DNA of 64,000 bases from an uncultured Nocardioides sp. (GTDB lineage Bacteria; Actinomycetota; Actinomycetes; Propionibacteriales; Nocardioidaceae). Location of the stretch: positions 656,294 to 720,293 of the forward strand of contig NZ_CANKZF010000002.1 in the NCBI RefSeq assembly GCF_947488515.1, written 5' to 3'. Of the stretch, positions 18,537-28,386 are shown piece by piece; position 1 is the first letter of the stretch, and every line of letters starts with the position of its first letter. The position numbers and the translations under genes were made by a program. Below the pieces are notes generated by a model. The model worked only from the letters and a program-made list of their open reading frames with translations. It was not told the origin of the DNA and made no database searches.

Positions 18537-19708
18537 CGGGCGACCGCCCCCGACTCGTAGCGGACGCTGTAGACGTGGGCCATGTCGAGGACCGTGCCCG
18601 GCTCGAGCACGTAGGCGTCGCCCGGCCGCATGCGCTCCGGATCACGGCCCGGGGGCGCGAACGTGGTGCCGCCGCGGCTGTCGAGGTCGCGCGCGACCAC
18701 GTCCCAGCCGTCGAGCTCGATCTGCAGGTGGCGTCGCGACACGAACGAGTGGTCGGCCGGCAGGTGCAAGAGGTGCGGCCAGTCGGTGCTGCCCTCGGCG
18801 GGGACCGGCTTGCGCCCCAGGACGACGCCCCGGTCGAGCGGCACGACCTCACCGGTGGGGAGGCGGAGACCGCCGAGCGGCGGCCGGTCCACGCGCCGCG
18901 GCTCCTGCGGGGCGACCCGCTGGTGGCACACGCGGCACTGCGGGGAGGCCGGGGGAGTCAGGTGCCCGAGGGGGCAGCTCACGGCGAGCACCGTGGGCGC
19001 GGTGGTGTGGGCCAGGTGGGCGGGACGCATGGAGGTGGCGCCGTCGTGGTCGTCGGGCTCCGTCGCGGTGGTCGGCGCCGTCGGGGGCCGGATCGTGGTG
19101 TGGGCCCCCTCCTCGATGCGCTGCATCATCAGCGGGTCGGGCTCGGAGGTGTCGACGAGCGAACCGGTGTCCTCGACCCGAGGACGTACGCGGGTGCGCG
19201 GGGGAGGGCCGTCGGGACCCTTCGCGGCGAGGATCGCGTCGGGGATGCCGTCGATGAGGGCGGCCGCCGCGGGCGCCGGGCCCGCCTCGGCACGGTGGAC
19301 GGGGGCGGTGCGGGCCGACACGGGCGTCAGCTCGACGCGATCGGCGGCGACCACCCCGCCCACGAGGCGTCGGGTGGTGACGAGGCCGTCGGGGTCCGCC
19401 CCGCCATCGAGGCTCAGCACGCGCGCCGGCCCGGCGAGGCGCACGTGACCGGCACCGCGGGACAACGTCGTCGACGCACCCGAGGTGAAGTCGACGAGGG
19501 CCAGTCCGGGCGGGTCGCCGTCGAACGCCTTCTCGGCGACGGCCAGCACGCGCTCGGCGACGCTGGCCCCGGACGGCGCCGTCAGCGACAGCGCGTCCCA
19601 GATCTCCTGGACCACCCGCTCGTCATCGGGGTCGGTGAGCAGCACCCAGTGCGCGCCACTGCCGACGAGCACCCCAGCACCGCTGGCGTACCGCGCTTCC
19701 ACGATCAA
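18533..19708 (-). CDS. FHA-domain protein with a small Cys/His ribbon
   Basis: The C-terminal ~100 residues of this 391-residue protein are an FHA phosphothreonine-binding domain: VVLGRKPVP, then HSFVSRRHLQIELDGWDVVA and DLDSRGGTTF, with the conserved Gly-Arg, Ser-Arg-Arg-His and Ser-x-Gly-Gly-Thr-like elements. Before it, CPLGH...CRVCH (about 245-263) looks like a small zinc ribbon. The first ~135 residues are an unrecognised beta-rich domain, followed by a Pro/Thr linker. The start is a TTG at 19708 with GGGGAG six bases before it. It is probably the phosphorylation-dependent partner of the kinase encoded just downstream. Confidence 0.85.
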   Translation of the reverse strand: MIVEARYASGAGVLVGSGAHWVLLTDPDDERVVQEIWDALSLTAPSGASVAERVLAVAEKAFDGDPPGLALVDFTSGASTTLSRGAGHVRLAGPARVLSLDGGADPDGLVTTRRLVGGVVAADRVELTPVSARTAPVHRAEAGPAPAAAALIDGIPDAILAAKGPDGPPPRTRVRPRVEDTGSLVDTSEPDPLMMQRIEEGAHTTIRPPTAPTTATEPDDHDGATSMRPAHLAHTTAPTVLAVSCPLGHLTPPASPQCRVCHQRVAPQEPRRVDRPPLGGLRLPTGEVVPLDRGVVLGRKPVPAEGSTDWPHLLHLPADHSFVSRRHLQIELDGWDVVARDLDSRGGTTFAPPGRDPERMRPGDAYVLEPGTVLDMAHVYSVRYESGAVAR

Positions 19709-19781
19709 CGTCGGCTCCCCTCGTACACGCCCACCCCGTCATCATCACCCATCACGCCAGTACGGCGCACATGGTCGCGAT

Positions 19782-19818
19782 TTGTCGGAAACTTGTCCGA
19801 ACCTCGGCGACATACATA
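19782..19818. promoter_or_regulatory. Operator-like repeat and promoter between the FHA and Ig/FN3 genes
   Basis: TTGTCGGAA (19782-19790) and TTGTCCGAA (19793-19801) are direct repeats 11 bp apart, and TCGGA...TCCGA inside them also forms an inverted repeat with a six-base centre. An AT-rich TACATA (19813-19818) lies just downstream and is the best -10-like element in the 170-bp divergent region. The arrangement looks like a regulator site over a promoter for the large Ig/FN3 gene. Nothing indicates which regulator. Confidence 0.35.
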
Positions 19819-19878
19819 CGCTCCTCTCTGGGTGTGTGCGGCGGGCGTACGTCATCCGTGGGGCCAAGGGGGACTGGC

Positions 19879-22800
19879 GTGACACGTGTGACTGCTCTGC
19901 GTCGACACCGGGCGGGCATCGCCTCCGGCGTCGCGCTGGCGGTCGCGACGACCGTCATCGCCGTCTATGCCGTCTCCGCCGACGGGTACAAGAAGCACGA
20001 GGCCGAGCTCAACGACGGCGGCGTGTGGGTGGTCAACGGCAAGAAGGGCTGGTCGGGCCGGCTCAACAAGCCGATCAACCAGCTCGACGGCGTGGTGCCC
20101 GGTGACAACGGCAAGGCCCGCCTCGACGTGGTCCAGGACGGCGCAGCCGTGGTGACCCTCGACGCCGGCACCAGCCGCGGGCAGGTGATCGAGACGAGTC
20201 GTCTCGAGGCCCAGGACGGCGGCTCCGCCGCGATCCCGGTCAACGGCGACGTCGCCATGGCCGGTGGCTCGCTCGCCACCGCGGACGCCGAGACCGGCGA
20301 GGTCTGGGCCGTCCGCTACGACGACGAGCTCGGCAAGCCTGTCGTCAGCGCCGTCGACCGGCAGGCCGAGCCCCTCGCCGAGGCCGGCGAGGGCGCGGCT
20401 CTCACGGTGAGCCAGTCGGGCACGGTCGTGGTGACCTCCTCCGAGGAGAGCACCGTCACGACCCTCGCGCCGACCGACGCGGGGTTCCGCAAGCCGCGCA
20501 CCCGCGACCTGTCCGACGACGCGGGCCAGGTGTCCGACGTCACCACGGTCGGGGACCGCATCGTCACCCTCGACGCCGACGCCGGGGTCCTCAGCGTGGT
20601 CGGCGGCGCCACCGTGTCCGTCACGCCCGGCAGCAAGCTCCAGCAGCCGGGGCCGGCCCACGACGCCGTGCTCGTCGGGGCTCCCGACGGGCTGCTGAGC
20701 GTCGACCTCGCGTCGGGCGACGTCACCACCGTGTCCACCAGCTCCGGCACCTCCGCCGTCGAGCCGGTGCGCCTCGGTGCCTGCGCCTACGGCGCCTGGT
20801 CCGGCGGTCTGGGCGCCGTCGCCGTGCAGTGCGGCTCGCAGGAGGTCATGGAGGACGACCTCGGCGGCAATGCCACCAGCCTCGCGTTCCGGGTCAACCG
20901 CGGCGAGATCGTCCTGAACGACGCCAACAGCGGCACCGTCTGGGACGTCCAGGAGGACAAGCCGATCCGCATCGACAACTGGGAAGCCTTCACGTCGAAG
21001 AAGAAGAACAAGGACGACGACGAGGAGAACGAGAACCAGACCGACGCCGACCGCCGCCCGCCGCGTGCCAAGCCCGACTCCTACGGCGTCCGCGCGGGGC
21101 GCACGACCGTGCTCCACCCGCTCGACAACGACTCGGCCCCCGACGGTCGACTGCTGAGCATCGTCGACGTGGACCAGCCGTCCGGCGGGGCGCGCGTCGA
21201 GATCAGCCCCGACGGCCAGACGCTGGTCCTGGCGATGCCCGAGGACGGCCGTCCCGCCAGGTTCGACTACTTCATCGACGACGGGCGCAACGGCCTCTCG
21301 GCCAACGCGGCCGTCGACGTCTCGGTGCGCGGCTCCGAGCAGAACGAGCCACCCGACCTGCGGGAGGGCTGGAAGAAGCCGACCTACAAGGTGCCGCACG
21401 GAGGTGAGCTCGCCGTGCCGGTGCTGGGGGACTGGCGCGACGACAGCGACGGCGACACCTTGCTCCTCGAGTCGGCGAAGGCCGTCGGCGGGGAGGAGTC
21501 GGGCGCTGCCGCCCGCACCACGGCCGACGGCCGGATCCGCTTCACGGCCCCGTCCGGTCCCGCCGACGGATCCCAGCTGGTGCGCGTGGAGTTCGCCGTG
21601 ACCGACGGCCGCTCGGCCCCGGTCACGAAGTCGATGGGCTTCCAGGTCCAGGCGCCCAAGGACCAGACGTCCTACGCCCCGCAGGCCGAGCCCGACGTCG
21701 TACGCGGTGAGGTCGGCAAGCCGATCAAGATCCGGCCGCTGCTCAACGACCTGCCGGGGTCCGACCCCAACGCCACCGACGCCGAGCTGTCGCTGGGCGG
21801 GAAGGTGCCCCAGCAGCCCAACGCCAAGGTGGTCACCGACCTCGACGCCGGCCAGCTGACCTTCACCGGCGAGCGGGCCGGGACCTACTTCCTCAGCTAC
21901 GACGCGGCCTTCGGCAACGCCCCGCTCGACCAGGGCACGATCCGCGTCGACGTCCGGGCGAGCCCGAAGCGCGCCGCCGAACCGATCGCCATGCCCGACA
22001 CGCTCACCGTCTACGGGCAGGCCCCCGGCATCGTCGACGTGCTGGCCAACGACCTCGACCCGGCAGGCGGCCTGCTGGTCGTGCAGCGCGCCGTCGGGGA
22101 CCGCGCCGACCAGCTCGACGTGGCGATCGTCGACGGTCGCTGGCTGCGCATCTCGGCGACCCGCCCCGACCTCGCGCCCGCGACGCAGACCGTCTCGTAC
22201 ACGATCAGCAACGGCACCAGCTCCGCCGTCCGCGGGGAGGTGGTGGTCACCCAGCGTCCGGCACCGGAGGACAACACCCCGATCACGGTCTCCGACAAGG
22301 TCGTCGTGCGGGCCGGCGGCTCCGTCGCGGCGCCCGTGCTCGACAACGACGTCTCCCCGGCCGGCGACCGCCTGACCCTGCTCAACGACCTGTCGAGCAC
22401 CGACACCCCGGGCCAGCTCGCGGTGGTCGCCCCCATCGACGTCACCGGCGACGTCGGCAAGGCCTTCGTCTCCGGCCGCGTGGTGCGCTACGTCGCGCCC
22501 GAGAAGGTCGAGGAGCGCGACACCTACAACGTGAAGTACGTCGCGCAGAACCTCGAGGGCAAGCGCGCCGACGGCACCCTCAAGGTGACCGTGGTGCCCG
22601 CCGACGACCCGAACGACGCGCCCGAGCCGCCGACCCTCGAGGGCCGGGTGGTCTCCGGGGACACCGTGAAGGTCCGGGTCCCCGGGGTGGGCGTCGACCG
22701 CAACGGCGACCCGGTCACGGTCACGGGCATCACCTCCGCCCCGCGGCTCGGTCGGATCGAGGCCGTCGGCGGCAACTTCCTCGAGTACGAGGCCTACCCG

Positions 22801-25800
22801 CGCACGGTCGGCACCGACGAGTTCACCTACTCCGTCGTCGACTCCCAGGGCGCCTTCGCGACCGGCACGGTCCGGGTGGCCGTGGTCGAGCCGGGCCAGC
22901 CCCAGCCGCCGCTGGCGGTCGAGGACCGGCTCACCGTCGAGCCGGGGCGCACCGCGACGTTCGACCCGCTGGCCAACGACTACATCGCCGCCGGCGACTC
23001 GGTCGAGGTCGAGATCCTCGACGGTCCGGACGGTGCCCGCCTCGACCCCGACACCAACCTGGTGACGGTGCCGGCGCCCGACTCCGCGGACGCCCCGCCG
23101 ACGGTGCTCGTCTACCGGGTCACCAACGGCCTCGACGAGTCCCGCTCGACGATGACGTTGACCACCGCGGAGGACTACGACAACCCGCCGATCGTCTACG
23201 ACGCCTTCGGCCGGGCCGATGACAGCGGGAGCGTCGTCGTCGACGTCCTCGAGGGCGCCTACGACCCGGACGGTGACGTCGAGGACCTCGAGGTCGTCGA
23301 CGTCTCCGGTGACCCGTCGGCCCGGGTGGTCGACGGGGTGCAGGTCCGTGCCGACCGCGGGGAGGCGCCGAAGGTGCTGCCCTTCGAGGTGCGCGACGCC
23401 GACGGCGCGACCGCCGCCGCGTCGGTCTACATCCCGCCCACGGGCGACGGCCTGCCGTACGTCCTGCCCGGGTCGCTGATCGAGCTCGACTCCGGCGAGA
23501 GCACCACCGGCAAGGTGACCGACTACATCGCCGCGCCCGACGGCGGCAAGGTACGCCTCGCGTCGGGCCGCCGCTCGTACTCCGCCTCGCCCACCTCCCT
23601 CACCGTCGGACCCGACGGGGACAACCAGTTCACGCTCTCGGCCCCGGCGACCTTCCGCGGACCGGGCTCGGTGCTCGTGGAGGTCACGACCGCCACCGAC
23701 GCCAGCGGCAACGAGGACGCCACGACGACCGAGGACGGCGTCACCGCGATCCTGTCGATCCCGGTGGTGGTGGGCGACGACGTCCCGTCGCTCGAGTGCC
23801 CCTCCAACGTCATCCCGATGACGTCCGGCCAGCGCTACGACCTCGACATCGAGACGTACTGCAAGGTCTTCACCGTCGACCCCCGCGACGCCGCCGACCT
23901 CGACTTCACCGCCGAGTGGAGCCAGGCCGTCGACGGTGTCGACGTCGGGAGCCCCGTGGGCTCCGTCGTGCCCGTCACCGCCTCGGAGGACGCCACGGAG
24001 GGCGGCGAGGCCGTGCTGACCGTGCGTGCCGGCGAGAGCAACCCGCAGGAGGTGCGCTTCCGGCTGGCCCAGGCCCCGCCGCCGCGGCTCAACCCGATCC
24101 GGGTCGAGACCATGGAGGCCGGGCAGAGCCGCACGTACGACATGGCCGCGTACCTCCAGGCCGGCGTCGCCAACCCCGATCCCAGGATCGTGCAGGTGCA
24201 GAACACCGGGACGCCCGGCGTGAAGGCCAGCGTGAACGGCAGCCGGCTCACGCTGACGGCCGAGCGCGACACCCGTGGTGCGGACGCGAGCTTCCGGCTG
24301 GTCGTGAGCGACGTCTCCGACGGCGACCCGCCGTCGTCGCGCACCGCCGAGGGCCGGATCCAGTTCCGCGTGATCGGCACACCGTCGCCGCCCGGTGAGC
24401 CGCGTCCCTACCCCCTGTCCGACGAGGTCGGCACCATCAAGATGGGATGGGCGCCGCCAGACGACGACGGCGGGGCCCCGCTGACGTACTACATGGTGCG
24501 CGAGGAGAGGTCCGGCACCAAGCAGCGGTGCGACACCAACGAGTGCGTGTTCCGCAAGCTCAAGACGGGCGGCAACTACAGCTTCCGCGTGCAGGCGTTC
24601 AACCGGGTGGGCGGCAGCGAGTGGAGCAACCTGTCGCGCACGGCGCGGGCCGACACGCAGCCGGGTCGGGTCCAGAACATCCGCATGGCCGGCCGCGACA
24701 ACGGCCAGATCACCGTCGCCTGGGACAAGCCGTCCACCAACACCTCCCGGATCCTGGACTACACGATCACGTGGCCCGGTGGAGGCCCCGTCGTCGTGGA
24801 CGGCGGCACCACGTCCTTCCCCGTCACGGGCCTGGACAACAACACGCAGTACGTCTTCACGATCAAGGCCCAGAACGCGGTCGGCTACTCGCTTCCCCGG
24901 ACGTCCGGGCCGATGCAGCCGCTCGGCACGCCGCCGGCACCCGCGGCCCCGGCGGTGACCGACCTCGAGTCCGGCGCCAACCAGACCAACATCCGGATCG
25001 CGTGGCAGGCAGTGCTGCCCGAGGGCCCCGGGCCGACGGTCTACACCGTCAGCTACACCAACGGCGTGACCTCCGGGACGGTCTCCGGCTGCCAGCGACT
25101 GGCGTCGCTGACCTGCACCCACGCCGGCGTGCCCTACGACGGCCTCACCTACACCTACACGGTCGTCGCGGCGAACCAGCCCGGTGACCAGCCGGGCAAG
25201 CGTTCCCAGCCGAGTCCCGGCACGTCCATCGAGGCGGTCGGTCGTCCCGCGGACTGGGGCGCGTTCCAGGTCGTGGCGACGGGGACGTCGCAGGAGGCCG
25301 AGGTCCGCTACACGGTCCCGGACTCGCGCGGCTCGACCAGCAAGGTGGAGATCCTGGTGGCCGGGGGAGTGAACCGCAGCTTCAACCAGCAGACCGGCAC
25401 GACTGCTGCCCGGGTGACCACCCCGGGCAACGAGCAGCCGTACCAGGTGCAGCTGCGGGTCTGCAACGAGGAGGCCCCGGCGGGTTGCACCCTGAGTGGC
25501 GTGCAGAACGTCCAGACCTACGGACGCCTCGACGGCATGCTCAACGACATCGGTCCCGCTGCGGTCGAGGGCAAGTCGCTGACCTGGACGGTCACCGGCA
25601 CCAGCAACGGCGACCCTGCCCAGCTGGTGGTGCGGTTCAACGGCGGGCCGGAGCAGGTGGTCAACCTCAGCTCCGTCGGTGCCTTCAGCCAGTCCTTCTC
25701 CTTCACCACGGCGAACTTCGACGAGGGCGCACGCATCGACGTGGCGCTGCGGGACCTCTCGCCCGGTGGCCGTGGTCAGGCGAGCGACTACCAGGAGTCG

Positions 25801-26190
25801 CGGAGCGCGCCTCCGCCCGACCCGGTGGTGATCGTCGCGCGGGGTGCGCCCTGCAACGACAGCGGCCAGACCTTCCCCGACAACCGGCCGGGCTGCAAGC
25901 GCGGTGCCGAGGACACGTTCCGCGACTGCGTCGTCGAGACGTGCTCCCGGATCCGGCTCGGGCTCTACGGCTGGGAGAACTGGACCAGCAACGGCAAGGT
26001 CTACTGCCGCGTCGACGAGCACCCCAACGGCTGGTTCGAGCTCGAGGGCTACGGCGAGCTCGGCTCCCAGTTCGAGGGCAGCGTCGGGTGGTACTCACCC
26101 GGGGGCTTCGTCCGGGTGAGCTGTCGGGGCAACAACCCCAACAGCCCGGAGTTCTCCGGGAGCGCCCAGTGGCCAGCCAGCAGCGAATGA
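19879..26190 (+). CDS. Giant membrane-anchored extracellular Ig-like/fibronectin III protein
   Basis: 2,103 residues. A short basic N-terminus is followed by one helix (about 13-33) that anchors the protein, so the rest is outside the cell. Residues ~40-370 are beta-rich repeats such as GTVWDVQ, possibly a propeller. An acidic/Lys linker (about 373-393; KKKNKDDDEENENQ) leads to about eight cadherin/VCBS-like Ig modules of ~95 residues (recurring patterns LDNDSAPDG, LLNDLPGSD, LANDLDPAG, LDNDVSPAG, LANDYIAAG). From ~1,505 to ~1,970 come four to five FN3-like modules (YYMVREERSGTK, NYSFRVQAFNRVG). The last ~100 residues hold six cysteines. There is no LPXTG. The GTG at 19879 has AAGGGGG before it; the frame is open from 19771. 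The MoxR, DUF58 and transglutaminase-like genes follow in order, suggesting this is their client (inference). Confidence 0.85.
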   Translation: MTRVTALRRHRAGIASGVALAVATTVIAVYAVSADGYKKHEAELNDGGVWVVNGKKGWSGRLNKPINQLDGVVPGDNGKARLDVVQDGAAVVTLDAGTSRGQVIETSRLEAQDGGSAAIPVNGDVAMAGGSLATADAETGEVWAVRYDDELGKPVVSAVDRQAEPLAEAGEGAALTVSQSGTVVVTSSEESTVTTLAPTDAGFRKPRTRDLSDDAGQVSDVTTVGDRIVTLDADAGVLSVVGGATVSVTPGSKLQQPGPAHDAVLVGAPDGLLSVDLASGDVTTVSTSSGTSAVEPVRLGACAYGAWSGGLGAVAVQCGSQEVMEDDLGGNATSLAFRVNRGEIVLNDANSGTVWDVQEDKPIRIDNWEAFTSKKKNKDDDEENENQTDADRRPPRAKPDSYGVRAGRTTVLHPLDNDSAPDGRLLSIVDVDQPSGGARVEISPDGQTLVLAMPEDGRPARFDYFIDDGRNGLSANAAVDVSVRGSEQNEPPDLREGWKKPTYKVPHGGELAVPVLGDWRDDSDGDTLLLESAKAVGGEESGAAARTTADGRIRFTAPSGPADGSQLVRVEFAVTDGRSAPVTKSMGFQVQAPKDQTSYAPQAEPDVVRGEVGKPIKIRPLLNDLPGSDPNATDAELSLGGKVPQQPNAKVVTDLDAGQLTFTGERAGTYFLSYDAAFGNAPLDQGTIRVDVRASPKRAAEPIAMPDTLTVYGQAPGIVDVLANDLDPAGGLLVVQRAVGDRADQLDVAIVDGRWLRISATRPDLAPATQTVSYTISNGTSSAVRGEVVVTQRPAPEDNTPITVSDKVVVRAGGSVAAPVLDNDVSPAGDRLTLLNDLSSTDTPGQLAVVAPIDVTGDVGKAFVSGRVVRYVAPEKVEERDTYNVKYVAQNLEGKRADGTLKVTVVPADDPNDAPEPPTLEGRVVSGDTVKVRVPGVGVDRNGDPVTVTGITSAPRLGRIEAVGGNFLEYEAYPRTVGTDEFTYSVVDSQGAFATGTVRVAVVEPGQPQPPLAVEDRLTVEPGRTATFDPLANDYIAAGDSVEVEILDGPDGARLDPDTNLVTVPAPDSADAPPTVLVYRVTNGLDESRSTMTLTTAEDYDNPPIVYDAFGRADDSGSVVVDVLEGAYDPDGDVEDLEVVDVSGDPSARVVDGVQVRADRGEAPKVLPFEVRDADGATAAASVYIPPTGDGLPYVLPGSLIELDSGESTTGKVTDYIAAPDGGKVRLASGRRSYSASPTSLTVGPDGDNQFTLSAPATFRGPGSVLVEVTTATDASGNEDATTTEDGVTAILSIPVVVGDDVPSLECPSNVIPMTSGQRYDLDIETYCKVFTVDPRDAADLDFTAEWSQAVDGVDVGSPVGSVVPVTASEDATEGGEAVLTVRAGESNPQEVRFRLAQAPPPRLNPIRVETMEAGQSRTYDMAAYLQAGVANPDPRIVQVQNTGTPGVKASVNGSRLTLTAERDTRGADASFRLVVSDVSDGDPPSSRTAEGRIQFRVIGTPSPPGEPRPYPLSDEVGTIKMGWAPPDDDGGAPLTYYMVREERSGTKQRCDTNECVFRKLKTGGNYSFRVQAFNRVGGSEWSNLSRTARADTQPGRVQNIRMAGRDNGQITVAWDKPSTNTSRILDYTITWPGGGPVVVDGGTTSFPVTGLDNNTQYVFTIKAQNAVGYSLPRTSGPMQPLGTPPAPAAPAVTDLESGANQTNIRIAWQAVLPEGPGPTVYTVSYTNGVTSGTVSGCQRLASLTCTHAGVPYDGLTYTYTVVAANQPGDQPGKRSQPSPGTSIEAVGRPADWGAFQVVATGTSQEAEVRYTVPDSRGSTSKVEILVAGGVNRSFNQQTGTTAARVTTPGNEQPYQVQLRVCNEEAPAGCTLSGVQNVQTYGRLDGMLNDIGPAAVEGKSLTWTVTGTSNGDPAQLVVRFNGGPEQVVNLSSVGAFSQSFSFTTANFDEGARIDVALRDLSPGGRGQASDYQESRSAPPPDPVVIVARGAPCNDSGQTFPDNRPGCKRGAEDTFRDCVVETCSRIRLGLYGWENWTSNGKVYCRVDEHPNGWFELEGYGELGSQFEGSVGWYSPGGFVRVSCRGNNPNSPEFSGSAQWPASSE

Positions 26191-26224
26191 CGAAAGGCAC
26201 ACCGGTGCCACGACAAGGAGCAGC

Positions 26225-27196
26225 ATGACGATCAGCCAGGAACAGGCCGAGTGGTTCCGGTCGACCTTCGACCAGCTCACCGAGAACATGGAGAAGGCGG
26301 TCCTCGGCAAGCGTCACGTCGTCCGGCTCGCGCTGACGTGCCTGCTGTCGGAGGGGCACATCCTCATCGAGGACTTCCCCGGCACCGGCAAGACGATGCT
26401 GGCCCGGGCGCTGGCCAACACCGTGCAGGGCAGCCACGCCCGCATCCAGTTCACCCCCGACCTGCTGCCCTCCGACGTCACCGGCGTCACCGTCTACGAC
26501 CAGCACAAGGGCACGTTCGAGTTCCACCCGGGCCCGATCTTCCACACCATCGTGCTGGCCGACGAGATCAACCGCGCCTCGCCCAAGACGCAGTCGGCGC
26601 TGCTCGAGGTCATGGAGGAGGGCCAGGTCACCGTCGACGGCGTGGCCCACCCGGTCGGCAAGCCGTTCCTGGTGATCGCCACCCAGAACCCCATCGAGCA
26701 GGCCGGCACCTACCGGCTGCCGGAGGCCCAGCTCGACCGCTTCCTGATGAAGACCTCGGTCGGCTACCCGGACCGCCAGGCGACCGTCGAGCTGCTCAAC
26801 AACGCGGCGGTCCGTGACCGGGCCGCCCTGGTCACCCCGGTGATCACCGCCGCCACCATCGCGCAGATGAGCGGCCTCGCGGACGAGGTCTACGTCGACC
26901 CGGCCGTGGTCGGCTACGTCGCCGAGCTCGCCGAGGAGTCGCGCCGGCAGCCGCACGTCAAGCTCGGTCTGTCGCCCCGCGGCTGCCTGGCACTCGTCCG
27001 CGTGGCGAAGACGTGGGCCGCTGCCGACGGTCGCGACCACGTGGTGCCCGACGACATCAAGGACCTCGCCGAGCCGGTGCTCTCGCACCGACTGCTGCTC
27101 GACGCCGAGGCGCAGTTCAGCGGCGTCGACGTGCAGACGGTGATCTCGCGCCTGCTCGACGCCGTCGCGCCGCCGACCGACCGCGTGGGGGCCTGA
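26225..27196 (+). CDS. MoxR-family AAA+ ATPase
   Basis: 323 residues. Walker A is GTGKT (53-57), Walker B LADEIN (111-116), with the MoxR-type ATQNPIEQAGTYRLPEAQLDRF segment containing sensor 1 and the arginine-bearing helix. MoxR ATPases act as chaperones that activate or assemble partner complexes, typically with VWA or DUF58 proteins. The gene lies 34 bases after the Ig/FN3 gene and 8 bases before the DUF58 gene, as in the common MoxR-DUF58-transglutaminase triad. AAGGAG at 26215-26220 is close to the ATG. Confidence 0.92.
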   Translation: MTISQEQAEWFRSTFDQLTENMEKAVLGKRHVVRLALTCLLSEGHILIEDFPGTGKTMLARALANTVQGSHARIQFTPDLLPSDVTGVTVYDQHKGTFEFHPGPIFHTIVLADEINRASPKTQSALLEVMEEGQVTVDGVAHPVGKPFLVIATQNPIEQAGTYRLPEAQLDRFLMKTSVGYPDRQATVELLNNAAVRDRAALVTPVITAATIAQMSGLADEVYVDPAVVGYVAELAEESRRQPHVKLGLSPRGCLALVRVAKTWAAADGRDHVVPDDIKDLAEPVLSHRLLLDAEAQFSGVDVQTVISRLLDAVAPPTDRVGA

Positions 27197-27204
27197 CGCC
27201 GACC

Positions 27205-28386
27205 ATGCGACAGCGGTTGAACGACGCGCTCGAGGTCATCAAGCCGATCGGCTGGCTGGTCCTCGGTCTCGGCCTGGGTTCCCTCCTGGTCGCCGTGCTG
27301 GCGCAGTGGCGCGAGCTGGCGGTGCTGGGCACGGGCTGCCTGGTGCTGATGGTGCTCGCGCTGCCTTTCCTCCTCGGCCGGACGTCGGTGTCGGTCGACC
27401 TGCGGCTCCAGCCCGAGCGGGTGGCGGCGGGGGAGTCGGTGGCTGCCGGCGTCCTGGTGGTCAACCGCGCGTCCTCCCGCCTGGTCCCGACCACGCTCGA
27501 GGTCCCGGTCGGGTCGGCCGTGCACCGCTACGGCATCAGCTCGCTCGCGCCCGGGGCCACCCACGAGGAGTCGTTCACCATCCGCACCGAGCGGCGTGGC
27601 GTGATCGCCGTCGGCCCGGCGATGACGCGTCGTGGCGACCCGGTGGGCATCTTCTCCCGCGACGTGGTCTGGACGCCGGTGCGCGAGGTGCTCGTTCGTC
27701 CGCACCTGCTGCCGATCGAGTCGCTCGGCGCCGGACTGCTGCGTGACCTCGAAGGGGTCTCGACCGACGCGGTCAGCCAGAGCGACCTGGCGTTCCACGC
27801 CCTGCGGGAGTACGTCCCCGGTGACGACCTGCGCCACATCCACTGGCGGTCGTCGGCGAAGGTGATGGCCTCGAGCGGCGAGTCCTCCCTGCTCGTGCGC
27901 CAGTACCTCGACACCCGCCGCAGCCACGCCACGATCGTCGTCGACGACCGGCTCGGCTCGTGGTCCGACCCGGAGGACTTCGAGGCGGCGATGGCCGTCG
28001 CGGCGTCGATCGCGGTGCGGGCGGTGCTCGACGAGTTCGACGTGTCCTTCGTGTGCGGCACCCACGCCTCGTCGGGCTCCGACGGCCACCTCGCCCTCGA
28101 CGCCGTCTGCCGGGCCGACTTCGGCGACCGCGGCCTCGTCGAGTCCGGGCGGCAGGCCAGCATGCTGGCTCCCGACACGAGCCTCGCGTTCTTCATCGGC
28201 GGCAGCGAGTCGCCGTTCACCGACCTGCTCCGCTCCTCGGCGGCCTTCCCGCCCGAGGTGCGCCGCTACGGCATCGTCGTCGACCCCCAGGGCAACAGCC
28301 GCGTCACCGAGACGGGCGGCCTGCCCGTCCTCCACCTCGCGGCCAAGGAGGACCTCGGCGGCCTCTTGCGCTGGAGCGTCCGATGA
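27205..28386 (+). CDS. DUF58-domain membrane protein
   Basis: 393 residues. Two N-terminal membrane helices (about 15-33 and 37-57) are followed by a beta-rich domain and the DUF58 signature YVPGDDLRHIHWRSSAK (about 203-219). The C-terminal part (IVVDDRLGS...) has a VWA-like fold with a degenerate metal site. DUF58 proteins are the usual partners of MoxR ATPases. The stop overlaps the next ATG (ATGA). The true start is the ATG at 27205; the frame is open further upstream within moxR. Confidence 0.88.
   Translation: MRQRLNDALEVIKPIGWLVLGLGLGSLLVAVLAQWRELAVLGTGCLVLMVLALPFLLGRTSVSVDLRLQPERVAAGESVAAGVLVVNRASSRLVPTTLEVPVGSAVHRYGISSLAPGATHEESFTIRTERRGVIAVGPAMTRRGDPVGIFSRDVVWTPVREVLVRPHLLPIESLGAGLLRDLEGVSTDAVSQSDLAFHALREYVPGDDLRHIHWRSSAKVMASSGESSLLVRQYLDTRRSHATIVVDDRLGSWSDPEDFEAAMAVAASIAVRAVLDEFDVSFVCGTHASSGSDGHLALDAVCRADFGDRGLVESGRQASMLAPDTSLAFFIGGSESPFTDLLRSSAAFPPEVRRYGIVVDPQGNSRVTETGGLPVLHLAAKEDLGGLLRWSVR

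Noticed and set aside
19852..26022. 2,056-codon minus-strand frame opposite the giant Ig/FN3 gene
   Set aside because: Antisense frames stay open when the sense gene uses G/C-ending codons. The product is a Val/Gly/Arg/Asp-rich mix with no motif.
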